Shown one piece after another: positions 1-11,442 of a stretch of DNA of 64,000 nucleotides. A program made the position numbers and the translations under genes. The notes under the pieces are model-generated. The model was given only the letters and a program-made list of their open reading frames with translations, had not been told where the DNA came from and searched no databases. The stretch's first letter is position 1. Each line of letters begins with the position of its first letter. The DNA is from Lethocerus indicus (lineage: Eukaryota; Arthropoda; Insecta; Hemiptera; Belostomatidae), in contig JACDQD010000007.1 of the NCBI GenBank assembly GCA_019843655.1, forward strand, positions 21,408,365 through 21,472,364, written 5' to 3'.

Positions 1-2876
1 CCGATTCCGGTTCCAAATCCAACTCCAGTGGTAGCTCCAATACCTCCTTTTCCACTGGTATGGCCAAATCCATGGCCTCCTCCACCGAGACCAATGCCAA
101 TCCCTCCGCTTCCTCCCAACACCCCCTTTCCACCTAGCCCCAGTCCAAGACCTAGTCCAAGTTTACCGCCACCAATTCCGAGTCCAAGTCCTCCTCCAAG
201 TAAACCATCACCTATTCCATATCCTCCATATCCTCCGTGCCCTAAACCTAGCCCTCCTTTTCCACCGAACTGAGAACCTCCTCCCAGTCCGTAGCGTGTG
301 TATTTACGGCTACCATGACCAGTACTTTTATAAAGTCCTCCGAATCTTCCGTGTCCGAGTATTTTTTCTAAATCATGATGAAGAAACGGTCCGCCGAATT
401 TACCTCCAGGATGTCCTCCAAGACCTCCACCACCAAATCCATATCCGCCACGCCCGTATCCTCCCCAACCATATCCTCCGTATACCTCCTTTCTGTATAC
501 TTTTCCTATCAATGAACCATCAATATGGCCTCCAAAATGACTAGAATCATCTTCACTTTCAGTAAAATCTTCATGTATACCGTGCCCATGTTTGTGATGA
601 TGATAACCATGTCCTCGGCTTTCTGGAATTTAATAAAATATTCCTAGTTCATTATAATCGATAATTGATAGTGTTCTATAATAAATTTGTTGCCAAAAAT
701 TGCAAAGATTGTACCTGTAGTGTTAACAATAAAGAGAGTGAAAATGAAGCAAATTCAATTTTAAATTGGATTATTATTATATTATAAGGAACGCTCCACG
801 ATAAAGCATATGAATGATTGAATTAATAGTCATTCCTACCGTGTTTTAATAACTTCATATACGAGTATTCACATGGAAGTGCACACAATTACCTTCTTTT
901 CAAATACAATTTTGTTAATCTAATAATTAACTGAAAAAGAATAATTAACTGCAAAAGAATAAATAACTGCTTTGATCTTTGAAGGTAAGTGGCGATTGTA
1001 TTAACGTATTTTTTTTGAAAATATGAAACTATAAAATAAGAGTTACACTGATGATCGAATTGTTTCGAATGAAATTTAATGTTATATGTAAATATTTGAA
1101 GTCCTTCCTACGCTAAATTCCATCTTAAGATGTCTTCAGGTTGATCGCGAGCGATCATGGTTTTTTTTAAAGTTGTATATTAGAAAAATTAGGCATTATG
1201 AAAGAGCGGCTCCAACATAAAATTATGGGACTTTGTAAAACAGTAATGCCTGTATGTAAACACGTACGAATATATCAGGACGTAATTATCGTATCATCCT
1301 GGTCTCACACCAAGGAAACCGGCCTTGAGCCGCTCATTTAATGGAGACGATCTGCGCTTCGATCATTCTCCGTTCCACCTTAATACCTTACACCTAAACT
1401 ATTCAAAACTCCAGTTTTATTATAGTTTCCCTCATTTAATAGGATATTGGTGAATTAAATAAATTAATAATGTTTGTAATATTATTTGTCAATATATCAC
1501 GGCCTTAATGATATCAACGTTCCCTTATATTAATGTAAGTTCCCCAATGCTAAGTTCAGGTGCAGTCAGCAAATGTAATGAAAAAACTTCCAACTAAACA
1601 TCATACAATTATGTACAGACATATACCCGTAACGAAATACTGAATATTGAATGCGGAATACATTCGGGCTATAAAGACGCAACTTTTACTGTACATTTTT
1701 AAGACAATTAAGACAGTGACGTGAGAAAACTCAAGGTAAAAGGTTTCGATTAGTATAGAGATTCCGGGTACCGGGTCTTCATTCAGACCGATTTCAGACA
1801 TAGTTAATTTTCTTCCATTAATCAATGGCACATGTTTAATTATTCACAATATAGTTTTCTCATAATGTTAATTACCTGTATACAGCTGAAAACGAATAAA
1901 TAAACCGAAAGAAAGGACGCTTTAAGAAGCTATTGTCCGGCGGTACTTTGTCTTATTAAACGTTTTCTTTTGTTCGGGCTCGAACAAGACGTAAAAAAAC
2001 TCAAGTGAATAGAAAAATAAAGGAAATGATAATTACGAGACGTCATATCACTCGGCCGTGAACTGGTTCGTTAACCCAGTGATTCTCAAGCTTTTTGAGT
2101 TCTACTGGAACCCTTATGCTAATGATAGAACTACTAATAGGCAAAGCATCAATACACTGCAGGGCCTAATAGTGGTAAGTAGTCTCCAGTTAAATTCACA
2201 AAATGAAAATAAGTTTTGTGTTTATAATACACAATATGTGTTTCATTAAAAAATATTTAGCATTTGTAAACAATGAAATTAAAAAAATAATAAGTAAGGA
2301 TATCAATAATAAAATAATTGCAATATTTTATCGTTTATTTTAAGATACCTCGTAGGTGATTTAAAAGGGCTAATTCGATTTTATGCTAGGCCGATTTCGC
2401 CTGCTTCAGTACGCACTATTGAAGGGTCCGTGAAACCGGTCCCAGCATAAGACCAAATCCGCGTGTGGAGACGGAGGAATGATGGTATTTTTTAATTTTA
2501 TTTCTAAATAGAGTTTAAAACGCGATTTGTCTTTATATGACAAATGGGAAAATTGTAAGAATTTTAAGGCACATCACTGTAAACCAACAACGCTCTCAGT
2601 AATGATATGAAGTCGAATATCGAGTCTCCAGCAAGGGTGGCAAAATTAATTTAACTAAATACCAAATGCCGCCAGTAATCTCTGTTAAATCTGTCTATGC
2701 GGTTTAGTTCAGAATTTAAGGTTAAAGAACGAGGCAGTGTTACGTTCACAAATGGCACCCAGGAAAGAGAATCTATCTTTTGGGTTCCGAGAATCGTAAA
2801 AATAGGCTTATTTACCTTGAATGGCTAGAAGGGCGACGAGCGCGAGTCGCATCAACCGTACAGCGGCCCAAGTCAT
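1..2876 (-). CDS. Gene A: secreted Gly/His-rich protein, 3' end beyond window
   Basis: Seen: exon 1 (2876-2816) encodes a 20-residue signal peptide, MTWAAVRLMRLALVALLAIQ, and ends in phase 1 at donor CAAG|GTAAATA. Exon 2 starts at 622 after acceptor AATTCCAG and stays open to base 1, so at least 227 residues are present. The first mature residues are ESRGHGYHHHKHGHG, followed by an acidic stretch (EDFTESEDD), then Gly-rich sequence with GGYGGYG, GLGLGLGLG and GGIGIGLGGGG runs. Inferred: an extracellular structural protein such as cuticle, silk or glue; His-rich starts can bind metal, but nothing here proves it. The start codon is chosen because the phases join exactly and a TATATA box lies about 80 bases upstream. 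A second in-frame ATG lies nine codons... inside the signal peptide (codon 9). The proline-rich plus-strand frames over the same bases are shadows. The family was not recognised. Confidence 0.8.
623..2815 (-). other. Intron 1 of gene A (2.2 kb)
   Basis: This AT-rich stretch lies between the signal-peptide exon and the Gly-rich exon of gene A. Splice sites are GTAAAT at 2815 and TTCCAG at 623. Apart from a palindromic repeat near 2.4 kb I see no coding sequence in it. The 76-codon minus-strand frame near 1.6-1.8 kb has no flanking signals and is taken as chance. Confidence 0.7.
2382..2477. repeat. Palindromic repeat related to the MITE-like family
   Basis: The right half reads CCGGTCCCAGCATAAGACCA then AATCCGCG and GGAGACGG, matching the right end of the 62-kb copy (CCGGTCTAGCTAAAGACCAA then ATCGGCGAGAGGAGAC). 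The left half, read in reverse, is a second relative: TACTGAAGCAGGCGAAATCG then GCCTAGCAT. The two halves face each other, as in the other copies. This is a degenerate member lying in the gene A intron. Confidence 0.5.
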
Positions 2877-2950
2877 GTTGTGGACCCGGACGTTGTCTAT
2901 CAGCCAGGATCACTAAACTGAGTCTGGTGGCTGAGATCCCTGGCCAACTC

Positions 2951-2956
2951 TATATA
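2951..2956 (-). promoter_or_regulatory. TATA box of gene A
   Basis: TATATA in a GC-rich context about 80 bases upstream of the gene A start codon. An arthropod-type initiator, TCAGTT on the minus strand at 2921-2916, lies about 35 bases downstream, a little farther than usual. Confidence 0.55.
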
Positions 2957-4054
2957 CTCCTTCGGGAACGGCTCCGCGGGTCATCTTTCTCCCTCTACCT
3001 ACCGGTCGCTCAAATCCCGCCCTCTCCCTCCTCTCCCAATTCCGATCATCCCGTCATCCTTTTTCCTCATCCTTCTCCTCCTCCTATCGCGATCCGGCCG
3101 AACACCGACCCCCCGACACCTCCCCCCCACCATCGTTGTTTTCCAGGTAAAACCGCTGGGCGGGAAAGAACGGTGCTGAGGTCGGAGGCCAAATGTAAGT
3201 AAACCTTCGTATGTATGTGCTGACCGGGTGAATTAACAGAATTTAACTCCGATCAGTTTTATTAGAAAAATGTATGAGTTAGTGGGGGCTGGAACAAATA
3301 AACGCGGATATTCTATTTCACGGAAGCTAGAAAGGTTTGGGTTAGAAAGAAATAAGAGAATGATGAAAGGAAATACACACAACTACAATAAATTCAATTT
3401 GCTTTTTATATTCCTGTTTATAGTGTAAGGCCCTTCTTTCGGTTTTTAGGCTAAATTAGGACGCTCTAAATTATTTATCCAAAGCTCTTATTTGAGATGT
3501 GATTAGGCATATTGCTAAAGGCACGTTTTGTTCAGCATTCGAAATCCTCATGTTATTGCATTCAATTATACCAGAATTAAATTCTACATTTTTGTACCAC
3601 GAACTGTCGGAGGGTCGCATTTACATTATTGTTGTAGTAATTGAATTGATTTTGCGATTTGAACTCAGGCTTTTAAATATATACGGAAACTGAGTTCAGA
3701 ATCAGACTCGTTAAAAGAAAAAACGATCAGATTGCCGTGAGATAAACGGTATAGTTTTTTAGGCTATCGATCATGACGATGGTTTGAAGCGAACCCCGTA
3801 GATTTTCAGTTCTCAGCTGCTTTCCACATTGTCATCAATCTTAGATCATGACATGGGAACACTTAACCAGTATTATCATTTTCCATCTATAGTCATACGA
3901 TCATGTATAATGTTTGTCCCTCGAAAAATTACAACTTCAATAAACAGAGAACAAAGTCAATGATTGGTATAAGTCAAGAACAGTTCTTGGAATTATAAAT
4001 TCATAAAATTTACAGTTTCATGGACCCAAGTGCTGGAAGTTCCCAGAAGATATT
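2957..4054. other. Spacer upstream of gene A
   Basis: It starts with a CT-rich, CpG-rich block (about 2.96-3.2 kb). That block ends in a strong plus-strand donor-like site, AAAT|GTAAGTAAA, at 3194, so an unknown plus-strand non-coding first exon is possible. From 3.2 to 4.05 kb it is AT-rich and I see no gene. Confidence 0.4.
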
Positions 4055-4359
4055 CTAGGACATGAACTCCGAAATCGCGGGGAGTTTGGGGTCCGTGTAC
4101 TTCACGGCAGGGAAGTACGCGGAGGGTGGGATTCCGGTTCCAGGCGGGGGATCTGATGACCGAGGCCAATATGAACTCCAATTACCAGGCAAGGTCATCG
4201 CTTGCTCGGGGGTCCGAGCTCGCTTGCTGCACTCTTCTACCTGGCTGAAGATAATAAATAAATAAATAAATAAAGTTACTTACAGCTCAGGTGATTTTCT
4301 ATTGCTCATTCCTTTGCTAAGGAACATAGTGAGCGGCATTCTGGACATGAAACGACCGA
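4055..4359 (-). CDS. 3' end of an unrecognised minus-strand gene (two exons)
   Basis: Seen: the last exon (4244-4055) follows a good acceptor, TTATCTTCAG, and encodes 62 residues before TAG, including LPGNWSSYWPRSSDPPPGTG and PSAYFPAVKYTDPKL. The exon before it ends at 4284 with the strong donor GAGCT|GTAAGT. Its phase 2 joins the next exon exactly to give SPEL-QVEECSKR. The upstream exon reads MSRMPLTMFLSKGMSNRKSP from an ATG at 4348, or starts at an acceptor at 4359 if more exons lie upstream. Inferred: a real gene end, because two independent splice sites agree in phase and the terminal exon is GC-rich against an AT-rich background. No signal peptide or known domain was recognised. A palindromic repeat sits about 80 bases upstream. 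Confidence 0.42.
4254..4274. repeat. (AATA)n microsatellite
   Basis: About five AATA units. It lies within the small intron of the minus-strand gene at 4055-4359, next to the acceptor. Confidence 0.85.
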
Positions 4360-4440
4360 CTTTAGGACGAATGACGAACAGGATTGGTAAGCAGTGGTAA
4401 AATAGAGAAAAAATAAAATAAAATGTATTTAGTTTAGAAT

Positions 4441-4585
4441 ACCTGTTTTGTGGTCTGCGAGGGGTTGGAATGTCGTAGATGTCGCGTGTTTCTGTCTTCT
4501 CTCGCTGGTTTGGTCTTTTGCTAGACGGTCTAGGAAAAGACCGAACCAGCGAGGGGAGACAGAAACACACGAAATCTACGTTAAT
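4441..4585. mobile_element. MITE-like palindromic element, copy at 4.5 kb
   Basis: Two arms of about 52 bases (4474-4526 and 4527-4580) are near-perfect reverse complements. They begin CGTAGAT..CGTGTTTCTGTCT and meet at CTAGAC/GGTCTAG. A 33-base left flank starting ACCTGTTTTGTGGTCTGCGA is shared with the 62-kb copy, so the unit is repeated and not a chance hairpin. No transposase is encoded. A non-autonomous DNA element is the likely class; the target-site duplication is not clear. Confidence 0.6.
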
Positions 4586-6414
4586 GTATTTATTTTAGAT
4601 ACTAATTTAAGGGGGTGTTTCGAACACAATAACTCACTTATATTAACTGAAGCTAGAAACAAGCTGCTGACCGGTGCAACGCATATTAACCGATGCATTT
4701 TATTTTCTCGTTGAAATAAGATAGTAACGATAGTTTTTTCCTCGCTTCTATTTTCTAAAGTAGGCATTAAAAATCGGAATCTCGATGTCTGTACTGCATT
4801 TGCATTTTAACTATCGAACGGAAGAATATGGCGGAGGTTGAATGCGTTGGGAAATTTTTAGCCAGGTTCAGTCATTTCCAGAATCCAAGATTGGAATAAA
4901 ACGGACGACTTCGCACAAACCCCCTCTTTCCTTTGTTTGTCCCGTGGGCTATAATTAAACCCGTCGAGAAAAGCGTGTGCCTTGACCTCAGGGGGATGGG
5001 TTGGTGGATATTTTTACACATTGATTAAACTTTAACCTTTACGCTGGAAAAATAAAATGGCGAGGAGGAATCGTTTCCGAGAATATCCACAATAAGTCCC
5101 CGACCAGACTTTTGCGGTCGATGCCGAGTTCGACAGGCGGTTTATTCATACTTAACTACTCTGGCTGGACCAAAAATTGCGGTGAACGTGAGTCGAAGTT
5201 TATATCATTTCTGGAATCCGAAATTATGTTTTTCATTAGATTTGTTGTTGATTTGATAGCGGCGCTTTGCGGAGGACGATATCATGCTTCGTACAGATGT
5301 TAAACGAATATTTGCATATAACCATTTTCACAAAGATATGAGTCAGCGGTTTTTATCTACTGACAATGTGACATTCATTTTTATTAATCCAGAAATTTTT
5401 ATGAATGACACTCAATTTTAAAATAATTCAATTGGTTAGTGAATCTATAAAACGTGTATATTGACCGAACAATATGGTCTGGTTTTAGACACTTTGTTTT
5501 GAATAACATTACGAGAAATGGCCGAAATATTACTCATATGGAAGTTGGATTTGATTCAGACCGTAGATTCAGGGAACAGGTATTCTAAACTAACATAATA
5601 TAGGCTACATCTAATAGAATAACCATTGGCCAACAACTAGACATAAACAGAGTTGTTCTGATTTTAATAAATATTGAATATAATCATAAATTAAGTCATA
5701 CTCAGTACTAGAGTTCATTAAAACGTGGGTAAACCATAAAGTGCTGAAACACCGGAATTGTGCTGCGATTAAAATTCATTCTGCAACGTTGGAAAACCGG
5801 TCCTGACCTACGCCTTTGCCGGAGATGAATCTTGATTTATAATTCCATATTGTGCTCATAGCATGCAAATTTATATTTTAAATACTGTTAATTTTAAATT
5901 AATTAGTGATAAGTTTAGTTAGATTATAATTTATCTTGAATAACATTCGCAGTTTATAAATGTTCAGAGACAGTGATGCACTATTTACGAAAACGATTCA
6001 CCCGAAATTGTAAATTAATTAATTTTTTCTTCGCCCCAATTAACAGCAATCTGTTTTTTTGTTGATACACAAGCAAGTATCAATGTTTTATTCGTATTTG
6101 TCGTGCGATAAATTTCGGAACAGTTTCAGCCGTTGGTTTCTGCGGTTGTATCTCGAACCAGTTCGGTCCAGGAAAGACTCGGTGGTTTCGTCCGGACTTT
6201 ATAACAGTCATTGGGGACGCCCCTCGCCTTTCGGACTTCGGTTGGTGCCTCGGCGATATGCAATTAGCCGGTGCTCCCCTTTGGTTCTCTGAAATTGCAA
6301 TACGTGAGGACCTGACTTGAGGTCTGGAAAGAATGGAAACGTTTCCAACGCAATATTGTGATATTCACGATTGCATTTTGTCCTAACACAAACAATCTAA
6401 ATGTATATTTGACG

Positions 6415-6444
6415 GAAGAGGAGGAGGAGGAGGAGGAGGAGAGG
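6415..6444. repeat. (GGA)n trinucleotide repeat
   Basis: About nine consecutive GGA/GAG units in non-coding sequence. Confidence 0.85.
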
Positions 6445-9400
6445 ATTTATATTAAATAATATATTAGATTAGATGCGTTTCAAAACTCTTCTATGGGCAA
6501 AATAATCGGCCAGGAACGTGGCATAGAAGCTGAAACTGAAAAAGTTTAAGTGTAGTACGCCCATGACCATCGTTAGGAGCCGATTAGCAAAAGATATTCA
6601 TTTTATATATTAATCAAAAACCAATCGTTTTATTTGTACAATTACGTACTTGAATTACTGCTTCGCGAGCTGTAAAGAGTTACTGCGAAACCTCCCTGGT
6701 ATTTTGTGAATATAAAATTTAATTAGTATAGCAAATGACTACAATTAGTGGCTAGGACATTGTTATCCTACTGGTATTATTACTGTATTTGATCGTTAAC
6801 CAGTGCAGATTGTGTTTTAAGCAAGTGGAGACTTAAGGAAGTCCCTGTTTCTTCCATCGCAGTCATTTACTTGAGATCCCTGCGCTTATAATCTTTCTTT
6901 TCCCTTTTGTAAAAACTTTATTTTGTCAAGAAACCAAAAATTTATTTCGAATGAAATTATCGATCGTATTTTTTCAGCCGGCTCAAACAATCTGGAAATA
7001 TTGAGGATGTATTCCCGATGTGAAAAACCGCGATAAAAATTGTCAGCTCGGTTGCGTATACAGGTTGTGGGTGACCTTCCTTCCCCCTTCGACCGGTGAT
7101 GCAATTCGGCAGGCCGTTCAACAGAATTAACAGTAATGTAGAATCGGAGAGCTTTCTGTTTTATAACGAGAGAGATAGTTATCAATCTCACGCTCTATAA
7201 TTAGTTGAAGAACACAAAAATACCATATTTATTAACGGTATTAATGCTAAGTCTATAATGCTACCACTCTAGAATTAAGGATTTTTCTTGATAATCTTTA
7301 ACTGACGATGCACCTTTAACTGATTTTGAATAATGTTTCTGTGTTTCAGACATTTGAGAAAGATATATTTCCTTTCAATAATTCAGTCGTATCTAATTAT
7401 TGTGTTGTCGTGACATTGTCACTGCGCGCCACAGAAATGGTACTGTGGCCAGAACGAGAAAGGCGACTTCCACACAAGACGCCGGTGGCTGGCATTTCCT
7501 CCCTTTCAACGGCGCAATTAAATAGTACATTACCGCTTGGAGGCCGACATTCTTAACGTAACGTCGGAAGGTCAAAAACAGGCTTTGGGGAAATCCTACT
7601 AAGACAGGGGAGAAATAATGGACTGAAATAAATCGTTTCCGCCTGGACGTGACTCACCAACTGGAACACCGTGACTGAGTCCTCCGAACTCGACCTTGTT
7701 TCCTCACCCACAAAACGGTATCAATACCAAAATTTCAACCAATGAAAATTAACTAGTTTAAATGCACTAAATTTAAAGCATGTTTGGTAATTGTTTTATC
7801 TTTCCAGTTAGAGCCGGAAAAAATATAGGATCATATGAAATGTTACAATCTTTATTATAAAATACAATATTGTGTTCATGCGTTCCCGAAGTGACCCACT
7901 ATTAGAATAGAAATTAAAAACGCTTCATAAATTATTTATACATTTATAATGCAGGATTAAACTTTATCTAATACCGCTTAGCTGATATAAAAAAGTTAAA
8001 CTAAAAAAATTCATTAAGGGTTTCCGAATAATGACAGCTTAACAATTGTTTTAACGTACCGTTTCTAAAATCAAACCATAACCATTTTTATTATTCAGAA
8101 ATAATCTTTCTAATTGCACAGTAAAAGATTAAAAACACAGGGAAGTGAAATTTTTAAATGCACCTGTTGTCGCGGAGTCCGACTAACTATATATAAAAAT
8201 CCGTTCACGGTGGAAAAATCTAAATAAATTTGCACGAGTCTCATTTGCGTAAAAGACTCGTTGACGAATTTTGGTTCAGCTCTGATTCAAGAATCAAGAC
8301 TTTTCTAAGGTTGTTAGTTATGAAGAGTCGATGATGGTTCATTCACGATCGAATGTCGCCTTTCATCGGGCCATTGCTAAGGTAAAGGTCAGAAGTCGTA
8401 TCGGCTCCGAACTTGAACTTTAGGCCGGTGTATGGGCTTGATTACAGTTAATGGGACAGGCAGGTTAGGTAGGGGGCTTTAAAGTGAGGCCGGCGGCTTA
8501 AGAGAGGCGCAGGAGTGTTGTTTACATAATAAGCCGTTGCGTCACCCCCTTTCGCGAATTCATAAATCCCTACACTCGGAATTCCCTCGCGTTTGGAAGT
8601 ACAGGAATAATTAACTCTTCATTACTTGACGCTTTGCTGTATACAAATTTAAAAGAGTTTACCTGCGGTAAAGGTAAGGCTCGATGTCCGACACTCAATT
8701 GTGTACTATCCCAGATACTATTTGTCTAGTCTGATATATTTCCTATGCAATTGTTACTTTTTTAACAATTAACAGACGTTAATCTATTGTTACGATAGAT
8801 AATTGGCCAATCTATAAACTCTGTTGAATTTTCTAAATACGTCTATATAAAAAAAATATACTTTAATTTAGTCTTGTATTTTCCTTTCACCGGAAATATT
8901 ATTTCTTAATTAATTAATACGTTTAGACATAATAAGACAAGATAGTAACAACATAAGAGGCCCGACAATATTACTCATAATGTTAATTTGAAAACTGGTC
9001 TGTTGTTTTCGTGTCCAGCAAGCCAAAGTGGAATGCCAGTGCTGACAGGATATTTCATGGTGTTAAACGAGCACCAGAAATCTGAAGACCAATTAACCGA
9101 CTGGAGACACGCCAGTGATGATTTCGGTTCTTCACAAATTACTCATCTTATTTTTTATTACTCGCCTTTTATTTTGAATTTTGAATGAAAATTACATTCG
9201 TTATAATTTTTCAACAGACTTTGAAATAAATTATAAATTAATATCGGTTGGTGTTACAGAATAATTAACACTTTCTGATGAATCAGATTTGCGAAATTGA
9301 ATTCGAAATCAAATAGAAATTCTATTCGAAAATGATGTCTCATTTCGTCCGTTTAATTTTCTTCAATTCATTGTTGACTATCCATGATTTCTAAGAAGGA

Positions 9401-9952
9401 TTAATTTACTTGCCAGTGTTATTTCGGGTTTTGATGCAATCAGAAATTCGCGCAGTAAACCGATAATATCCTGGCGCTACAACGCGGCGCACGAGGCATA
9501 TATATTAATGCCGCATAATTGCCGCTTCCTCCTACCATATAATTTAACAGTAATTACATTGGGAAAAAAGCACAAAATACTATAGGCATTACAAGAGGAT
9601 ACGGTACATAACCTGTGCACAAATTTACCATAATTAAATATATAGCAATTTAATTAAAATTATATTTATTCCTCCCTTTTCGCTACCCCCCAACTGATAG
9701 GCCGGCTTCGCCTTTGTTACGCCACAGCTGCAACGTGCCTAGTTTTTCATCGGTTACGTGAATGTAATTAGAAAACAAAAATAAGAAACGTAGTGCCAGC
9801 CTTCTAATATCGATGACTAATTGAATTACCCGCAATTTGCATTAAATGACGGGTTCCTCTTCATCACGGTGTAATCTCATGTTTCCGCACTAGTCGAACA
9901 CAGTAAGTTCGACGATAGGTCAATGCTATTTTCGAAGCAGCTCGGCCAACCG

Positions 9953-9966
9953 CCAGCAGATGGCAC
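9953..9966 (+). promoter_or_regulatory. CTCF-like motif
   Basis: CCAGCAGATGGCAC fits the 14-base CTCF core consensus CCASYAGRKGGCRS at every position. CTCF is conserved in insects and can act at domain boundaries. It lies about 1.5 kb upstream of gene B, in the long spacer before the B-C-D trio. Occupancy cannot be known from sequence. Confidence 0.4.
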
Positions 9967-11377
9967 CTCTTGACTATTCTTTGCAAAGATATCGCCTGGA
10001 AGATAGGCTAATTTTGTCGACGGTATTGGAAAATTAAAATATAGAGACAAACTCCGCCTCGTCGTTCATACATGGTCCCTCTATTTTCTTGGAATGAACT
10101 CTGGAGAAGGCCAGAATCTAAAAAAATGAAAACAAAAGTTGTTAGATGGAACAGGTGGTTTCGGGGAAATCTGTAACGAATCTCGGGCCCGAAGAGAATT
10201 GATTATTCTGGGTTATAATTACGCTTTGAGGCCAAAAAAAAAAATAACTTCATCTTTATTTCGGCTTATCCCAATCTCTGGTTACCGAGAAACTGGTGAT
10301 TCCCGCTGGTCTCTTTCACTTTGGTGCGGTCGCTTTCGCCACAAGATGATCAGCGGTTTTCGAATCTTTTTACATCTATTACTGCTTATTGTTTCACAAT
10401 TGTTCTATGGATCATCAAAATATAAAAGAATATTTTGATGACCGATAAAAAAATGTTATTAATTTGCAATCCGTGTATACATATTGTTATGAAAACATTT
10501 CAAGTTGGACCAAAACTGATAAAATTATCTAATATGGTAAAGAATAACTAAAATGGTAATAACTAAGGGGTTAATAAGCTGTAGAGAATCAGTCAATATT
10601 TTAATTTCCTCGCTTGTCTTAGGTTTGAATAATCGTTTCTATTTTCGACTTAATTTACGACTGTCGCTGTTCTCAACAAATGAGCACCAGTGATCATAAT
10701 GTGCCTTTACTGATTCGGGTATTGGTTCTGATTTAGCGTGCGTCACATCTGAGGCCGTGCCAAAATATTCCCCGGAGTCAGTTCTCGAGGTGACAATTTT
10801 CGCATGCCAGATAGAGCACGCCGTGTCGGTTTATGGCTTATAAAGGACCGCGCGCAAATGGCTTTTTCAGGCACAACGAAAACAAATTTCAGATGAACAC
10901 TTTCCTGCTGACTCGGAACAGATTTGTTGACGGTCAATGCACTACATTACCAAATATTTACCCTATTGACAAGTTCGTATTTCGTATCCAACAATTGAAC
11001 AATTGTCTGTAATGTAATAATATCACTTCTTCACGAAAGTCTATCGTCGTATTAACCGTTTAAACGGATCTGGATAATTAATCTTCAGTTTCCTTAATAT
11101 ACGGTACCATGGTTCAGCTGGAAAATGGCATCAATATTTTAAAAAATTATTTGAATTTACTACGAACATATTTCGGGTAATCCTCGGTGTATTCGATCCG
11201 TAATGGTTCGAACAGGCCAATTTCAACGGTAGAAGTGAAATAGGAGATATCTATGAGATGAGCCGGATTTAACGAGGGAGGTTATTGCTCCCATATCTCC
11301 GGGTGGGTCGTTTAGCCCCTGCTCGTTATTCGTCCATTTCGTAACATCCGATAACGGATAGGGTCCGTGTCCCTCCC

Positions 11378-11384
11378 TTAAATA
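11378..11384 (+). promoter_or_regulatory. TATA-like box of gene B
   Basis: TTAAATA lies 59 bases before the gene B start codon, in a GC-richer promoter (about 11.27-11.44 kb). Spacing allows a short 5' leader of about 30 bases. Confidence 0.45.
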
Positions 11385-11442
11385 CTACCCAGGGTTTGGG
11401 GACCGGGACAGAGAGCTCGTCGGGACGATCGAGTTGAAGAAG

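Larger units (their letters stand above)
4586..11377. other. Long spacer, no convincing gene
   Basis: Mostly AT-rich, with GC-richer islands near 5.1, 6.1-6.3, 7.0-7.7, 8.3-8.6 and 9.9 kb. The 6.1-6.3 kb island has a TATAA (about 6199) and a minus-strand frame open for about 65 codons after an acceptor-like TTTCAG near 6290; without further exons I leave it uncalled. The 8.3-8.6 kb island contains a forkhead-like TTGTTTAC. The remainder shows nothing I can support. Confidence 0.5.

Noticed and set aside
28..273. Proline-rich 81-codon plus-strand frame
   Set aside because: It is the antisense shadow of the Gly-rich exon of gene A (GGN codons read backwards give Pro-rich sequence).
2780..3202. 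140-codon plus-strand frame
   Set aside because: It overlaps the gene A signal-peptide exon and promoter on the other strand; the Pro/Ser tail comes from CT-rich DNA.
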